Assembly: GCF_010723305.1 (NCBI RefSeq)
Contig: NZ_BLKW01000004.1
Location: 682,001 to 746,000 of the forward strand
Direction of reading: 5' to 3'
DNA length: 64,000 nt
DNA from: Mycobacterium botniense
Lineage (GTDB): Bacteria; Actinomycetota; Actinomycetes; Mycobacteriales; Mycobacteriaceae
Shown: piece after piece, positions 17,887 through 27,678 of the stretch
How the letters are laid out: each line of letters begins with the position of its first letter
Position numbering within the stretch: position 1 is the stretch's first letter
Position numbers and translations under genes: made by a program
Notes under the pieces: model-generated
The model's database searches: none
Told to the model about the DNA's origin: nothing
The model's input: the letters and a program-made list of their open reading frames with translations, nothing else

Positions 17887-20766
17887 TTAGCCACGCGTAG
17901 GTACCGCCAGAGGAGCGGTGTCGTCGGACAATCGAGCGGGCCGGCGTACGTTATCGACGCCGCGCGGGTGGACGATTTGCGGCCACCAAAACCAGCGTCC
18001 CAGCAGCGTGGCGATCGACGGCATGAACAAGGTGCGAACGACCAGCGTGTCCATCAAGAGACCGACGCAGACCGTGGAACCGAACTGACCGAGCACTCGA
18101 AGATCGCTGCCCAGCATCGCGGCCATGGTGAAGGCGAACACAAGACCCGCTGCCGTCACCACCCCACCGCTGCCCGCCATTGCGCGGATGTAGCCCGTCT
18201 TCAACCCGGCGTGTATTTCTTCTTTGAACCGCGACACCAGCAGCAGGTTGTAGTCGGATCCGACCGCCAACAAGATGATGACAGACAGCGCCGCCACCAC
18301 CCAATGGATGTTAATGCCGAAAATGTCCTGCCAAATGAGCACGGAGAGGCCGAAGGCCGCGGCGATCGAGCTGGCTGCGGTGCCCACGATGACCAGCGCT
18401 GCGACCAGACTGCGTGTCAGCAACAGCATGATCATGAAGATCAGGGTGAGCGAGGACAATACGGCGATCATGAGGTCGTATTTCTCGCCGTCGTGCATGT
18501 CCTTGTAGGTCGCCGCGGTACCACCCAGATAGATCTTGGCGTCCGACAACGAGGACTGCTTGAGACCTTCCTGCGCGGCCGTGCGCTCCGCGTTGACACG
18601 CGCGATTCCCTCAGGGGTAGCCGGGTCACCCTGATGGGTAATAAAAAACCGGGCTGACTTGCCGTCGGGCGACAAGAACATTTTCAGACCGATCTTGAAG
18701 TCGTGATTATCGAACGCTTCGGGCGGCAGGTAGAAGAAGTCGTCGTTTTTGGAAGCATCGAAACTTTGTCCCATGACGATCACAGTGTCATTCATTGCTT
18801 CCATCTGGTTGATCATTGCTTCGAAGGTGCTGTGCATCGTCAGCGTCAGCGCTCGGGTCGTTTTCAGCGATTCGATCTGAGGCAACAACAGCGCAGCCAG
18901 TTGCGGCTGGAGTGCGTCGACCGAGTCAAAGTCTTTTGCGAGCTGATGAAATCTCTCGTCGAGCTGGTCGATACCGTCCAAGGAATCCCAGAGCGACCTG
19001 AGGGACCAGCAGATAGGAATATCGAAACAGTGTTTCTCCCAATAGAAGTAACTGCGGATAGGCCGCCAGAAGTCGTCAAAGTCAGCGATATGGTCCCGCA
19101 ATTCGTCGGTGATCTTCGTCAGCTCGTGCGTGTCGATGTCAGTCCGGTGAGTAGCCTCAACAAGCTGGAGCTGGACTTTGTACGTCTGCTGCAATGTGTC
19201 TATCGTTTTTTGCAGATCGTCTGCCATTTTCAGCATATCAGCTATGCGGTCCTTCAGAAATGCCATGTTTTGTATGGTCGTCTGGCCTTGCATACTGTTC
19301 TGAAATGGTATCGAACTATGCTGAATTGGAATCCCTAAAGGCCGGGTGATGTCCTGGATCATGGCAATGCCGACGACCCGAATAACGTTTTTAGCCACCC
19401 GGTCCAGCACCAGCATATCGGCCGGATTTCGCATATCGTGAGTGGCTTCGACCATTAACAGATCCGGGTTCATCCGGGCCTGGGAGAAATGCCGATCCGC
19501 AGTCGCGTACCCGACGTTGACCGGTGCGCGGTCGGGCAGGTAGTAGCGGTCGTTGTAACCCGGCTTGAACCCCGGCAGGGCTACCATCCCGATCAGCACG
19601 ACAACGGTACTGGCTGCCAGAATTGGCGCGGGCCAGCGGACGACTGCGATGCCGACCCGGCGCCAGAGGCGGCCTTTGGCTGCCCGCTTGGACTCCAGCA
19701 GTCCGAACCGGCTGGCGACGGTGATAACGGCGGGCCCCAGAGTGAGTGCGGCTGCGACAACGACGAGCATGCCGAGCGCCACGGGCACACCCATGGTATG
19801 AAACCAGGGCAGCCGAGCAAAGCTGAGGCAATAGGTTGCTCCGGCGATTGTCAGACCCGAACCCAAAACGACGGGGGCGACGCTACGGAAAGTGGTGTAA
19901 TACGCCGCTATTCGATCCTCACCGGCCGTGAGCGCCTCTTGATAGCGGCCGATGAGGAATATCCCATAGTCTGTTGCCGCCGCGATCGCCAGCATTGTCA
20001 GGATATTCGCCGCGAAGGTAGTCAGCCCGAAGGCATTGTGGTAGCCGAGAACGGCAATGATCCCCCGCGAGGAGGCCAGCGCAATACCGGTCATGAAAAG
20101 TTGGACCAGTGTCGTGACGATCGAGCGGTAGACAAGGAACAACATGATCGCGATCGCCGCCAAGGTGAACAGCGTAATTTTGGCCAGGCTGGCGTTCCCG
20201 ATGACGTGCATATCGTCAGAGAGCGCCGCCGGACCGGTGACATAGGCTTTGACCCCGGGCGGCGCCGGCGTCCGATCCACCACGTGGCGGACGGCTTCGA
20301 CGGATTCGTTCGCTAACGTGGTGCCTTGGTTACCGCCGATATTCAGCATCACATAGGCGCCCTTACCGTCAGCGCTCTGAACTCCTGCCGCGGTCAACCG
20401 GTCGCTCCAGAAGTCCTGGATGTGCTGAATATGCTTCGGGTCTTGGCGCAGTTGACGGATGATGTCGTCGTAGTAGCGGTGTGCGGCATCATCGAGGGGC
20501 TGCTGACCCTCCAGCACGATCATGATCGTGCTGTTGGAGTCGAATTCTCTGAAGTTATGACCCAGGCGCATCATGGCCTGCATGGACGGAGCGTCCATGG
20601 GGGCCATCGGTGCCGAATGCTCCTCGCTGACCACTTCCAGCCGCGGCACGATGGTGTTCACGATGACGGTGATGAACACCCACACGCCGATGATCGGCAC
20701 GGCGAACAGGCGCAAGGTGTGTGGGATCACCGGATAGTGGGTGCGCTCGGCGGTGATAGGGCTCAT
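17887..20766 (-). CDS. MmpL family RND transporter (MmpL4/5 type)
   Basis: This 959-aa inner-membrane transporter is driven by the proton gradient. The layout is typical: one helix near residue 20, a large periplasmic loop, five to six helices (about 190-390) including the TDYGIFLIGRYQE motif, a second periplasmic domain with a long coiled-coil-like stretch (about 500-720), then six C-terminal helices with the matching SDYNLLLVSRFKEE motif. The YNDRYYLP segment and the coiled-coil insert are characteristic of MmpL4/MmpL5, siderophore exporters in M. tuberculosis. I use the ATG that overlaps the mmpS stop (ATGA); a start 18 bases upstream is possible. A siderophore role is suggested but no iron box was seen upstream. 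Confidence 0.9.
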   Translation of the reverse strand: MSPITAERTHYPVIPHTLRLFAVPIIGVWVFITVIVNTIVPRLEVVSEEHSAPMAPMDAPSMQAMMRLGHNFREFDSNSTIMIVLEGQQPLDDAAHRYYDDIIRQLRQDPKHIQHIQDFWSDRLTAAGVQSADGKGAYVMLNIGGNQGTTLANESVEAVRHVVDRTPAPPGVKAYVTGPAALSDDMHVIGNASLAKITLFTLAAIAIMLFLVYRSIVTTLVQLFMTGIALASSRGIIAVLGYHNAFGLTTFAANILTMLAIAAATDYGIFLIGRYQEALTAGEDRIAAYYTTFRSVAPVVLGSGLTIAGATYCLSFARLPWFHTMGVPVALGMLVVVAAALTLGPAVITVASRFGLLESKRAAKGRLWRRVGIAVVRWPAPILAASTVVVLIGMVALPGFKPGYNDRYYLPDRAPVNVGYATADRHFSQARMNPDLLMVEATHDMRNPADMLVLDRVAKNVIRVVGIAMIQDITRPLGIPIQHSSIPFQNSMQGQTTIQNMAFLKDRIADMLKMADDLQKTIDTLQQTYKVQLQLVEATHRTDIDTHELTKITDELRDHIADFDDFWRPIRSYFYWEKHCFDIPICWSLRSLWDSLDGIDQLDERFHQLAKDFDSVDALQPQLAALLLPQIESLKTTRALTLTMHSTFEAMINQMEAMNDTVIVMGQSFDASKNDDFFYLPPEAFDNHDFKIGLKMFLSPDGKSARFFITHQGDPATPEGIARVNAERTAAQEGLKQSSLSDAKIYLGGTAATYKDMHDGEKYDLMIAVLSSLTLIFMIMLLLTRSLVAALVIVGTAASSIAAAFGLSVLIWQDIFGINIHWVVAALSVIILLAVGSDYNLLLVSRFKEEIHAGLKTGYIRAMAGSGGVVTAAGLVFAFTMAAMLGSDLRVLGQFGSTVCVGLLMDTLVVRTLFMPSIATLLGRWFWWPQIVHPRGVDNVRRPARLSDDTAPLAVPTRG

Positions 20767-21206
20767 GCGGACTTCACCAGACAAAACGTTTGGGCGTTGA
20801 GACCGTCGGCGGTTTTTTCTTCGCGGACCACACCGTCGACGGTGATACGGCAGCGGATTTGATCACCATCGCCCTGCGCCATAATGTTGGCGCTCACGGC
20901 GGGCAGGGTTGTGCTGAGCGTGTAAGACCACGGCAGCGGTGCGCCGTTGACTTGGTGGGTGTTGGCTTCGGCGTCCCAGTAGTTGATGTTGGCGGTGGTG
21001 CCCGGCGGCCCAAAGACCTCATATGTCACGACTTTGGGGTTGAACTGCACGATCTCGATCCCGGCCCCGGCGTTCGCGTTGAGGTCTTGGGAGCCGAAGA
21101 TGCGATGGAGTCGGGACACCCCGAAGCCCGACACAGTGAGCACCACGATTACGACCACGGGGATCCACAGTCGTTTGAGCACTCGGGTCAGTGAAACCTT
21201 CCTCAT
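20763..21206 (-). CDS. MmpS family membrane protein
   Basis: MmpS proteins are small periplasmic partners anchored by one N-terminal helix that help MmpL export lipids or siderophores. The 147-aa protein has a basic start (MRKVSLTRVLKRLW), a helix at about residues 14-30, and the family segments VTYEVFGPPGTTANINYWDAEA and QGDGDQIRCRITVDGVVREEK. A pair of Cys residues in the C-terminal half could form a disulfide. It is translationally coupled to the following mmpL. About 200 bp separate it from the upstream DapB-like gene, room for its own promoter. Confidence 0.9.
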   Translation of the reverse strand: MRKVSLTRVLKRLWIPVVVIVVLTVSGFGVSRLHRIFGSQDLNANAGAGIEIVQFNPKVVTYEVFGPPGTTANINYWDAEANTHQVNGAPLPWSYTLSTTLPAVSANIMAQGDGDQIRCRITVDGVVREEKTADGLNAQTFCLVKSA

Positions 21207-21409
21207 GCCGCCTCCTCCCGCTCACCGATCAATGGTCGTTGCCCGCTGGTGGAGCCACGGATTGATCTCGGCTGGCGGGGTGGCCGAGAGCGTCCGTGGC
21301 CCCGACCCGAACGCTGTCGAAAACGCTCGCCTCCGTTGCTCACCACCGAGATCAACAGAACCTTTGCACGGCTAAGTATCGTAGTCTATACGGAACGCGC
21401 GCGTTCACC

Positions 21410-22558
21410 CTAGTTGGGCGCGGGACCGGTGGTATGGCCCGACGATGCCGCGCGGCCGGTGATCGGCGGTAGGTCCGCAAGTGTGACGATGCCGGGCTTA
21501 GCCGCGACCACCGCCGGGACCGCATTGGTCACTGGCATCGCCGTGTAGATCATCCCCAAACCCATAAATCCCGGCTCCGTCCAATCCTCTGGTGCCAAAC
21601 AGTGAATGACTGTGCGCATATTCGGCAGTCCGAATACCTGGATGACATGGCCGTGTTGGAGCGGTTTTGGCGGGACCACGTGATCACCCATGGTCCAGTT
21701 GAATCCGACGCTGACAACGTTCCTGTCGCCCACCCAGCCGCGGTGATATCCGTAGACCCCGGCCACTGTGCCCTTGGGGATCGTCATGAACCCCAGGTCA
21801 GTGTCGGCGGTGGCCGGTGTGAAGGTGACGTCGAAAGTCATCGTGTCCAGGTGCGCACCGATCGCATCAGCCATCATGGCTGCCGACTCGGCGAAGACTT
21901 CACTTTCCCGGCGCACACTGTCGGCCAGCCCCGGAGTGTCGGGGTGCTGGGAAAATCCCATCGCGCGCTGGGTTTCTGCCGATTCGTAGGCCGAGCAATC
22001 CACCGACTCGGTGATGCGGATCTCATCGACACGCTCGCAGGCTCCGCTGAGCACCATGCCGACCACGTTCGTCACGCCGGGGTGCGCACCGCTGCCGAAG
22101 ATTGTCGATTTACCCCGTTCGCACGCGGCGAGGATACGTTCGCGCTCCCGCGTGGTCTGCTTGCCGCCCGTGATCCAGGCGGCGCTGGAGCACACGTTCA
22201 CTCCCGATTCCAGCAGCTGCACGAGCTCGTCAATGTTGGGCCACAACGGGTTGTAGCAACAGGCGTCGGCGCCTAACGCGAGTAGCGCGTCGATATCGTT
22301 AGTGGCCGTTATCCCGGTGGGCTGGGCCCAGCCGCATAATTCGGCGGCGTCTACACCGACTTTGTCACGCCCGTGGGCGTACACCCCCACCAGCTCCATG
22401 TCCGGGCGACCGATGATCGCATGCAGTGACCGGCGCCCAACGTTTCCGGTTGTCCACTGGATCACCCGCAGCGGCCGGTCAGACTGGTCGCGGCAAGCGG
22501 CATGCGAATCCGAAAGCCCAATGTTTTCGGGGTTTTTGCGTTGATAAGGGACGGGCAT
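21410..22558 (-). CDS. Dihydrodipicolinate reductase-like NAD(P)-binding protein
   Basis: This 382-aa oxidoreductase belongs to the DapB N-terminal-domain family that is abundant in mycobacteria. It shows the Rossmann motif VIQWTTGNVGRRSL (about residue 33) and a GSGAHPGVTN segment conserved in that group (some members are 2,4-diaminopentanoate dehydrogenase-like). Lysine synthesis is unlikely because true DapB is shorter and differs in the C-terminal half. The substrate is unknown. It lies upstream of mmpS-mmpL in the same direction, with about 200 bp between, so co-transcription is possible but not shown. Confidence 0.78.
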   Translation of the reverse strand: MPVPYQRKNPENIGLSDSHAACRDQSDRPLRVIQWTTGNVGRRSLHAIIGRPDMELVGVYAHGRDKVGVDAAELCGWAQPTGITATNDIDALLALGADACCYNPLWPNIDELVQLLESGVNVCSSAAWITGGKQTTRERERILAACERGKSTIFGSGAHPGVTNVVGMVLSGACERVDEIRITESVDCSAYESAETQRAMGFSQHPDTPGLADSVRRESEVFAESAAMMADAIGAHLDTMTFDVTFTPATADTDLGFMTIPKGTVAGVYGYHRGWVGDRNVVSVGFNWTMGDHVVPPKPLQHGHVIQVFGLPNMRTVIHCLAPEDWTEPGFMGLGMIYTAMPVTNAVPAVVAAKPGIVTLADLPPITGRAASSGHTTGPAPN

Positions 22559-22561
22559 GAG

Positions 22562-22878
22562 TCAGTCGGTGATGGTGAAACTCGACATGAGCCGACCGTC
22601 AGACGCGAGATAACTCGCCATTCCGGTGCGGGTGCCCGCCGACCGGAATTCGAGAACTTCGTCGCAGAGTTCGACCATAAGGGATGCTCCAGGGATATCT
22701 CCAGGGATATGAGGTGGCGGCGCTTCCGTAGGACCGGCAGGCGCAGCTGTTCGCACGCAAGCCTGCTGTGTTCGATGGTCATGACGCCGGGCCGCAGCCG
22801 GTTGACCGAGAACCTCGGGATCATGCCCACACTGCCAGACCAGTGGATCGCTGGCCGACAGCCCAGTCTGACCCCCAA
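22562..22878 (-). pseudogene. Frameshifted gene remnant, possibly hotdog-fold thioesterase
   Basis: Two overlapping leftward frames together look like one short protein. One frame gives an N-terminal part (PRFSVNRLRPGVMTIEH, then EQLRLPVLRKRRH). The other gives a C-terminal part (SLMVELCDEVLEFRSAG, then SYLASDGRLMSSFTITD) that ends with a pattern common in hotdog-fold thioesterases. Neither frame is complete alone, so a frameshift seems to separate them, near an exact 12-bp tandem duplication (CTCCAGGGATAT at 22687-22710). The family guess is weak. It lies directly upstream of the DapB-like gene. Confidence 0.4.
22687..22710. repeat. Exact 12-bp tandem duplication
   Basis: CTCCAGGGATAT occurs twice in a row inside the broken short gene. 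Being a multiple of three it does not itself shift the frame, but it marks replication slippage at the damaged site. Confidence 0.75.
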
Positions 22879-22978
22879 CTCGCGACGTGGCCGGGGAGGC
22901 GATCACCGGGTTGAGGTTACCTTCGGTAATCGGCTTCGGGGCATGCGGGTTCATGGTGCGGGCCCGCTCCGGCAACAC

Positions 22979-23373
22979 CGGCTCCGCGGTCAGTCCGGGC
23001 GCACCGCCAGGGCGCCGGTGCGCTCGCGGGCGAACTGTGACTCACGCATCGGGCAGCATCCGTGAATCACCTTGGCCGACAACCGGTGTTTCGACAGAGT
23101 CGAACATTTTCGCTGGTGTCTGCTCAGGACCCGGTGGCGGGCCGCGAGGTCGGTTACGAGCGGCTGCTACGCACCCGGTCCCCGGTGGACGATGGGTGTG
23201 ACAAGACTCGGTGTCAGCGTTGGGTGCGGGCCGTCGCCCGAGTGCGGTGCGAACCACCGGGCTGGGTTCGCCAGGCCAGCGCGGTTGTGCACAGCCACGG
23301 GTTAGTCCACAGCAGCGCGACCGGGCGAGCTCGGGCGGGGAAGTTGCCGGGCTGCCATGTCTATGGTCGCCCC
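22979..23373. other. Intergenic region before comEA
   Basis: About 395 bp between the broken leftward gene and the rightward comEA start. Several frames are open, but none shows a recognisable domain or a good ribosome-binding site. It should contain the comEA-comEC-holA promoter. Confidence 0.4.
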
Positions 23374-24216
23374 ATGCAATCCGAACTGCCTGTCGAGCGG
23401 TTGCGCCGGCGGCTCAGCAGCCCTCCGGACAGCGACGCGCGTGCCGATTCGGGTGCGGCTGCCGAAACCGATGACGACGACGACCCGAATTCGTTGTTAG
23501 GGCGATGGCTTCCTGATGCGCGCCCGGATGGGGGGTGGCTGGCTAAAGTTCGCGCTGATCCGGGCCGCTCCGGTGCGGTCGCGCTGGCGGCGGTCGCCGC
23601 AGTCGCGGTACTGGTCACAGTGTTCACATTGGTACGCGAGCCACGGGCACCAGTGGCCTCGGCCAAACTTCCCCCAGTGGAAATGGTCTCGTCGGCGACC
23701 CGCAATCCCGTCCCGAATCCGTCAGCTCGCCCCGACCTGCCCGTGGTGGTCAGCGTGGTGGGCTTAGTACACACTCCCGGGCTGGTCACTTTGACGCCCG
23801 GGGCTCGAGTAGCCGATGCGCTCAAGGCCGCCGGCGGCACCCTGGATGGAGCGGACACCCTCGGCTTGAACATGGCCCGGCCGGTCGGCGACGGCGAACA
23901 GATCGTGGTCGGACTGGCCCCGCCCCCGGGCCGGCCGGCCGTGCTGGGTAGCTCGGTGGGCGCGGGCTCGGCCACCCCGAAACCGCCCAGCGCACGGCCC
24001 CGGCCGACGACGTCCCCAGCCAATGAGGTGGTCGACCTGAACACCGCCACCGTGGAGCAGCTGGATAGCCTGCCGGGTATCGGGCCGGTCACCGCGGCCG
24101 CGATCGTCGCTTATCGGGAAGCCCACGGCAAATTCACCAGCGTTGATCAGCTCGCCGACGTCGAGGGCATCGGACCGGGACGCTTGGAAAAGCTCCGTCC
24201 CCACGTGCGTGTGTGA
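23374..24216 (+). CDS. comEA: ComEA-like DNA-binding protein
   Basis: This 280-aa membrane-anchored protein has a charged cytoplasmic N-terminus (about 65 residues), one membrane helix (about 70-90), a SLBB domain (VSVVGLVHTPGLVTLTPGARVADAL) and two helix-hairpin-helix motifs at the C-terminus (VDLNTATVEQLDSLPGIGP and FTSVDQLADVEGIGPGRLEKL). ComEA binds incoming DNA during natural transformation; in mycobacteria the role is unproven. The ATG 23374 matches the homolog start (Rv2415c). It is fused by a GTGA overlap to comEC. Confidence 0.9.
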   Translation: MQSELPVERLRRRLSSPPDSDARADSGAAAETDDDDDPNSLLGRWLPDARPDGGWLAKVRADPGRSGAVALAAVAAVAVLVTVFTLVREPRAPVASAKLPPVEMVSSATRNPVPNPSARPDLPVVVSVVGLVHTPGLVTLTPGARVADALKAAGGTLDGADTLGLNMARPVGDGEQIVVGLAPPPGRPAVLGSSVGAGSATPKPPSARPRPTTSPANEVVDLNTATVEQLDSLPGIGPVTAAAIVAYREAHGKFTSVDQLADVEGIGPGRLEKLRPHVRV

Positions 24217-25754
24217 CATCACTACCCGGTCCCGACACCCTGACCCCTGAGCGGGTGGACGTGCGGCTGGTTCCGGCCGCACTGACGAGCTGGATCGTTA
24301 CTGCGGCCGGGATCGTGTGGCCGGTGGGCAGGGTGATCGCAGCGCTGGGCGTGATCCTGGGTGCCGTCTCGGCGGCATTGCTGTGGTGGGCGGGGCGCGG
24401 TGCTACCTGGGCGCGGGCGGTTGGTGTGGCGACGATCGCAGCCGGTGCGGTGGGTGTCGGCTTTGGGATCGCGATCACGCTGCGCACCGAGGCGGTTCGC
24501 CATCACCCGATCACCGCAGCTTTTGGCACCACCGCCCAGGTCACAGTCACCCCCACCGAGAGTGCGCTCGCGGTGGGGGGCAGTCGAATGATGTTCCGGG
24601 CAAAGCTGCAGCGCCTGGGCCCGCACGAGATATCAGGCCGGGTAGTGGTTTTCGCGCGCACGCCGGGTTTTGCTGACATCATTGTGGGCCAGCCAGTGCA
24701 CTTCACGGCGCGGATCAGCCGCCCCACCCGCCATGACCTGACGGTCGCGGTGCTCAATGCGACGGGGGAGCCGACCCGAAGCCAGGCGGGCCCGGTGCCC
24801 CGGGCCGCCCACACCGTCCGCGATCGATTCGCTTCTGCAGCGCGTGAGGTGTTACCCCCGCAGCAGGCTGCGATCTTGCCTGCGTTGGTCCTCGGTGACA
24901 CGTCGGCCATCCCCGCCATGACCAACCATGACTTCCGCGTCGCGGGTTTGACACACCTGACGGCGGTCTCCGGCGCCAACGTCACCATCGTGTGCGGAGC
25001 GGTGCTGTTTTCGGCACGGCTGGTCGGGCCGCGTACCGCTGTGGGGCTGGCCGCAGTGGCATTGGTGGCCTTCGTCATTGTGGTCCAGCCGACGGCCAGT
25101 GTATTGCGCGCGGCGGTGATGGGCGCGATCGCGCTGCTGGGGATGTTGTCGGCCCGACGACGACCGGCCGTCCCGGCGCTGTCAGCCACCGTGCTGGTGG
25201 TGATGGTCGGTGCACCCCACCTCGCCGTCGACGCAGGTTTTGCCTTGTCTGTGGTAGCCACGGCCGCGCTGGTGGTCATCGCGCCGGTCTGGTCACGGCG
25301 CATGGTGGCGCGGGGCTGGCCCAAGCCGCTGGCGGATGCGCTCGGTATCGCATGGGCCGCGCAGGTAGTGACCGCTCCGTTGGTGGCCGGTATCTCCGGG
25401 CGGGTCAGCCTGGTGGGCGCAGCCGCGAACCTGGCGGTGGCCGTCGTGATCGCACCGATCACGGTGCTGGGCAGCGCCGCGGCTGCGCTGTGCGTGATAT
25501 GGCCCGTCGGCGCGAGTGTGCTGATCCGCTTCACCGGTCCGGAACTGTGGTGGGTGCTGAGTATCGCGCATTGGTCGGCCAGCATCCCCACGGCGAGTAT
25601 TCCTGTGCCCGCGGGCCTGGTCGGTGTCCTCGTTGTCGGTGGCGGTGCGGTGGTGATCGTCGTCCTGTGGCGCTGGGCGTGGTTTCGGGCCGCTATCGCG
25701 ATCGGCGTTGTGTGCCTGCTGTCCTGGTCGCTGTCAGGGTTGCTGACCAAATAA
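24213..25754 (+). CDS. comEC: ComEC/Rec2 family DNA-uptake channel protein
   Basis: This 513-aa polytopic membrane protein has the ComEC competence domain with family motifs GDTSAIP, HLTAVSGANVTIV and a series of hydrophobic helices to the C-terminus (about ten in total). An N-terminal OB-fold-like soluble part (about residues 90-200) is present. The C-terminal metallo-beta-lactamase domain of long ComEC proteins is absent; as far as I recall that is usual for the mycobacterial form. It starts with GTG overlapping the comEA stop and is followed by holA. Confidence 0.9.
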   Translation: MTSLPGPDTLTPERVDVRLVPAALTSWIVTAAGIVWPVGRVIAALGVILGAVSAALLWWAGRGATWARAVGVATIAAGAVGVGFGIAITLRTEAVRHHPITAAFGTTAQVTVTPTESALAVGGSRMMFRAKLQRLGPHEISGRVVVFARTPGFADIIVGQPVHFTARISRPTRHDLTVAVLNATGEPTRSQAGPVPRAAHTVRDRFASAAREVLPPQQAAILPALVLGDTSAIPAMTNHDFRVAGLTHLTAVSGANVTIVCGAVLFSARLVGPRTAVGLAAVALVAFVIVVQPTASVLRAAVMGAIALLGMLSARRRPAVPALSATVLVVMVGAPHLAVDAGFALSVVATAALVVIAPVWSRRMVARGWPKPLADALGIAWAAQVVTAPLVAGISGRVSLVGAAANLAVAVVIAPITVLGSAAAALCVIWPVGASVLIRFTGPELWWVLSIAHWSASIPTASIPVPAGLVGVLVVGGGAVVIVVLWRWAWFRAAIAIGVVCLLSWSLSGLLTK

Positions 25755-25801
25755 GTGGCTGCCGGATCGAATTAGTCGGCCGCTCGTGACAGGATCGTGG
25801 C

Positions 25802-26770
25802 GTGAGCCAGCCGGTTTCGCCGCTACACCTGATCCTGGGGGACGAGGAGCTGCTTGTGGAGCGCGCGGTGACCAGCGTGCTCCGAGCGGTGCGGCAGCGG
25901 GCAGGTACCGAAGATGTGCCGGTGAACCGGCTGCGCGCAGGCGAGGTCGACACCTACGAGCTGGCGGAATTGCTGAGCCCGTCGTTGTTTGCCGACGATC
26001 GCGTCGTCATCCTGGATTCTGCCGCTGAGGCGGGCAAAGATGCCGCCGCGCTGATCACGTCAGCCGCTGCCGACCTCCCGCCCCACACCGTGCTCATGGT
26101 GGTGCACTCGGGTGGCGGACGGGCCAAAGCGCTGGCCGAGCAGCTGCGTGCGCTCGGTGCTCACGTGCATCCCTGTGCGCGGATCACCAAGGCCGGTGAG
26201 CGTGCCGACTTTGTGCGCAAAGAGTTCCACTCGCTGGGAGTCAAGGTCGATACCGAAACGGTGACCGCGCTGCTGGAGGCGGTGGGGTCTAACCTGCGCG
26301 CACTCGCTTCAGCCTGTTCCCAATTGGTTGCCGATACCGGTGGCCGGGTCGATGCCGCAGCAGTGCGCCGCTATCACAGCGGTAAGGCCGAGGTCAAGGG
26401 GTTCGATATCGCCGACAAGGCCGTGGCCGGCGATCTCGCGGGCGCCGCCGAAGCACTGCGGTGGGCAATGATGCGCGGCGAGCCCCGCGTCGTCTTGGCT
26501 GACGCGCTCGCCGAGGCGGTGCACACCATCGGCCGGGTGGGGCCGCTGTCGGGCGATCCCCACCGGCTGGCGGCCGAACTGGGATTGCCAACCTGGCGGG
26601 TGCAGAAAGCGCAGAAACAGGCCAGGCGCTGGTCACGGGACACGATCGCCGCTGCGATGAGAGTGGTGGCAACGCTCAACGCCGACGTCAAGGGTGCCGC
26701 CGCGGATCCCGACTATGCGCTGGAGTCCGCGGTCAGGAAGGTCGCCGAGCTGGCGGCCAGCCCGCGGTGA
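25802..26770 (+). CDS. holA: DNA polymerase III delta subunit
   Basis: HolA opens the beta sliding clamp and is part of the clamp-loader complex at the replication fork. The 322-aa protein starts with [16 protein letters not shown], and has the delta-family helical domain ([29 protein letters not shown]) and a C-terminal collar domain ([14 protein letters not shown]). It lacks a working Walker A, as expected for delta. Translation begins at GTG 25802. It converges with rpsT. Confidence 0.93.
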   Translation: MSQPVSPLHLILGDEELLVERAVTSVLRAVRQRAGTEDVPVNRLRAGEVDTYELAELLSPSLFADDRVVILDSAAEAGKDAAALITSAAADLPPHTVLMVVHSGGGRAKALAEQLRALGAHVHPCARITKAGERADFVRKEFHSLGVKVDTETVTALLEAVGSNLRALASACSQLVADTGGRVDAAAVRRYHSGKAEVKGFDIADKAVAGDLAGAAEALRWAMMRGEPRVVLADALAEAVHTIGRVGPLSGDPHRLAAELGLPTWRVQKAQKQARRWSRDTIAAAMRVVATLNADVKGAAADPDYALESAVRKVAELAASPR

Positions 26771-26871
26771 CGATGCGGGCCGGGTGACCGCCCGAGGGTA
26801 CACCGCGCACTGCGGCCAGTGTCAGCCGCTATAGACCCTATAGACCACCAGTAGTAGGGCAGCAGTAGTGC

Positions 26872-27132
26872 TCAGAGCTTATTGAATGCCCGCGCCAGCG
26901 CCGATTTCTTGTTCGCGGCCTGGTTTTTATGGATCACGCCTTTGCTTGCCGCCTTGTCCAGCTTGCGGCTGGTGGCCACCAGCAACTCAGCGGCTTTCTC
27001 CTTATCGCCGGCCTCGGCGGCCGCCCGGAACTTGCGGATAGCCGTCCGGACCGACGACTTCACCGACTTGTTGCGCAGTCGTCGGCGCTCATTCGTCCGG
27101 TTGCGCTTGATCTGCGACTTGATGTTGGCCAC
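26872..27132 (-). CDS. rpsT: 30S ribosomal protein S20
   Basis: This 86-aa basic protein binds 16S rRNA at the 5' and 3' domains. It begins [21 protein letters not shown] and ends [20 protein letters not shown], both canonical for bS20. GTG 27132 is chosen because it gives the family N-terminus; an upstream in-frame ATG (27156) would add eight residues. Just past its stop, a 9-bp unit CTATAGACC is repeated in tandem (26829-26846). Confidence 0.96.
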   Translation of the reverse strand: MANIKSQIKRNRTNERRRLRNKSVKSSVRTAIRKFRAAAEAGDKEKAAELLVATSRKLDKAASKGVIHKNQAANKKSALARAFNKL

Positions 27133-27217
27133 GCGTGAGTTCCTCTGTCGATCCAATCGCTTGAGCTAAGGCCACCGTCGTTGACCGGTTTCGCGGTGCC
27201 CGATGTCGGGCGGCAAC

Positions 27218-27247
27218 CGCCCAGGCTATCAGCGCCCAGGCTATCAG
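27218..27247. repeat. Exact 15-bp tandem duplication
   Basis: CGCCCAGGCTATCAG is present twice head to tail in the region upstream of rpsT, next to a MarR relic, suggesting local rearrangement. Confidence 0.8.
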
Positions 27248-27387
27248 TCAGCGCCGCGTTGCCTCAAAACGCACCTGTCGGGTCGGCCACGACCGCGGGA
27301 GATGTGCCCATGTTCGCAGCAGTGGATGCTCGACCAGGTGTCAACGCTTTGGCTTCGCAACCGCGCCAAGGCTCCGGTACCCCGGGC

Positions 27388-27678
27388 GACATGAGGCGTC
27401 AGATCCTGTTGAGCGGCCACCGTCGCCGGGAGATTGCGCAAAGTGTCCCGGTGTCCGGGGCTCAGACCGATGGTGAGCCGCTGTTTGTGCCGGCGTGCCA
27501 GTTCGACAACCTTGCGCAACAGCTTCTTTCCCGCCGCGGTGAGGTAGAGGGCATGCAGTCGGCGATCGTTCGGATTGCGGCAACGCTCGACATAGCCACG
27601 CTGTTGGAGCTCATCGACAGAGACCACCACATGGCTGGGCAACATCCCCGGTCGCGCACTGAGGGCTTGTCGGCTGCG
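27388..27678 (-). pseudogene. Relic of a MarR-family regulator (C-terminal part)
   Basis: A leftward open stretch translates to the back two thirds of a winged-helix MarR protein: LPSHVVVSVDELQQRGYVER (recognition helix region), then NPNDRRLHALYLTAAGKKLL (the wing with the Asp-Arg pair) and helical C-terminal residues. The N-terminal dimerisation helices are missing; their place is taken by DNA antisense to the CBS-domain gene. In M. tuberculosis several genes lie between rpsT and the CBS gene (Rv2407-Rv2411c, from memory). They are absent here, so this looks like debris at a deletion border. Confidence 0.6.

Noticed and set aside
19489..20316. 275-codon rightward open frame opposite mmpL
   Set aside because: Translation is rich in Asp, Gly and Arg without any fold signature, and mmpL occupies the site.
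21371..21395. TetR-type operator upstream of mmpS
   Set aside because: CGTA-N5-TACG has only 4-bp arms, too little to support a call.
24503..25750. 415-codon leftward open frame opposite comEC
   Set aside because: It is the Ala/Thr-rich mirror of a GC-rich gene and has no domain, while comEC on the other strand shows clear family motifs.
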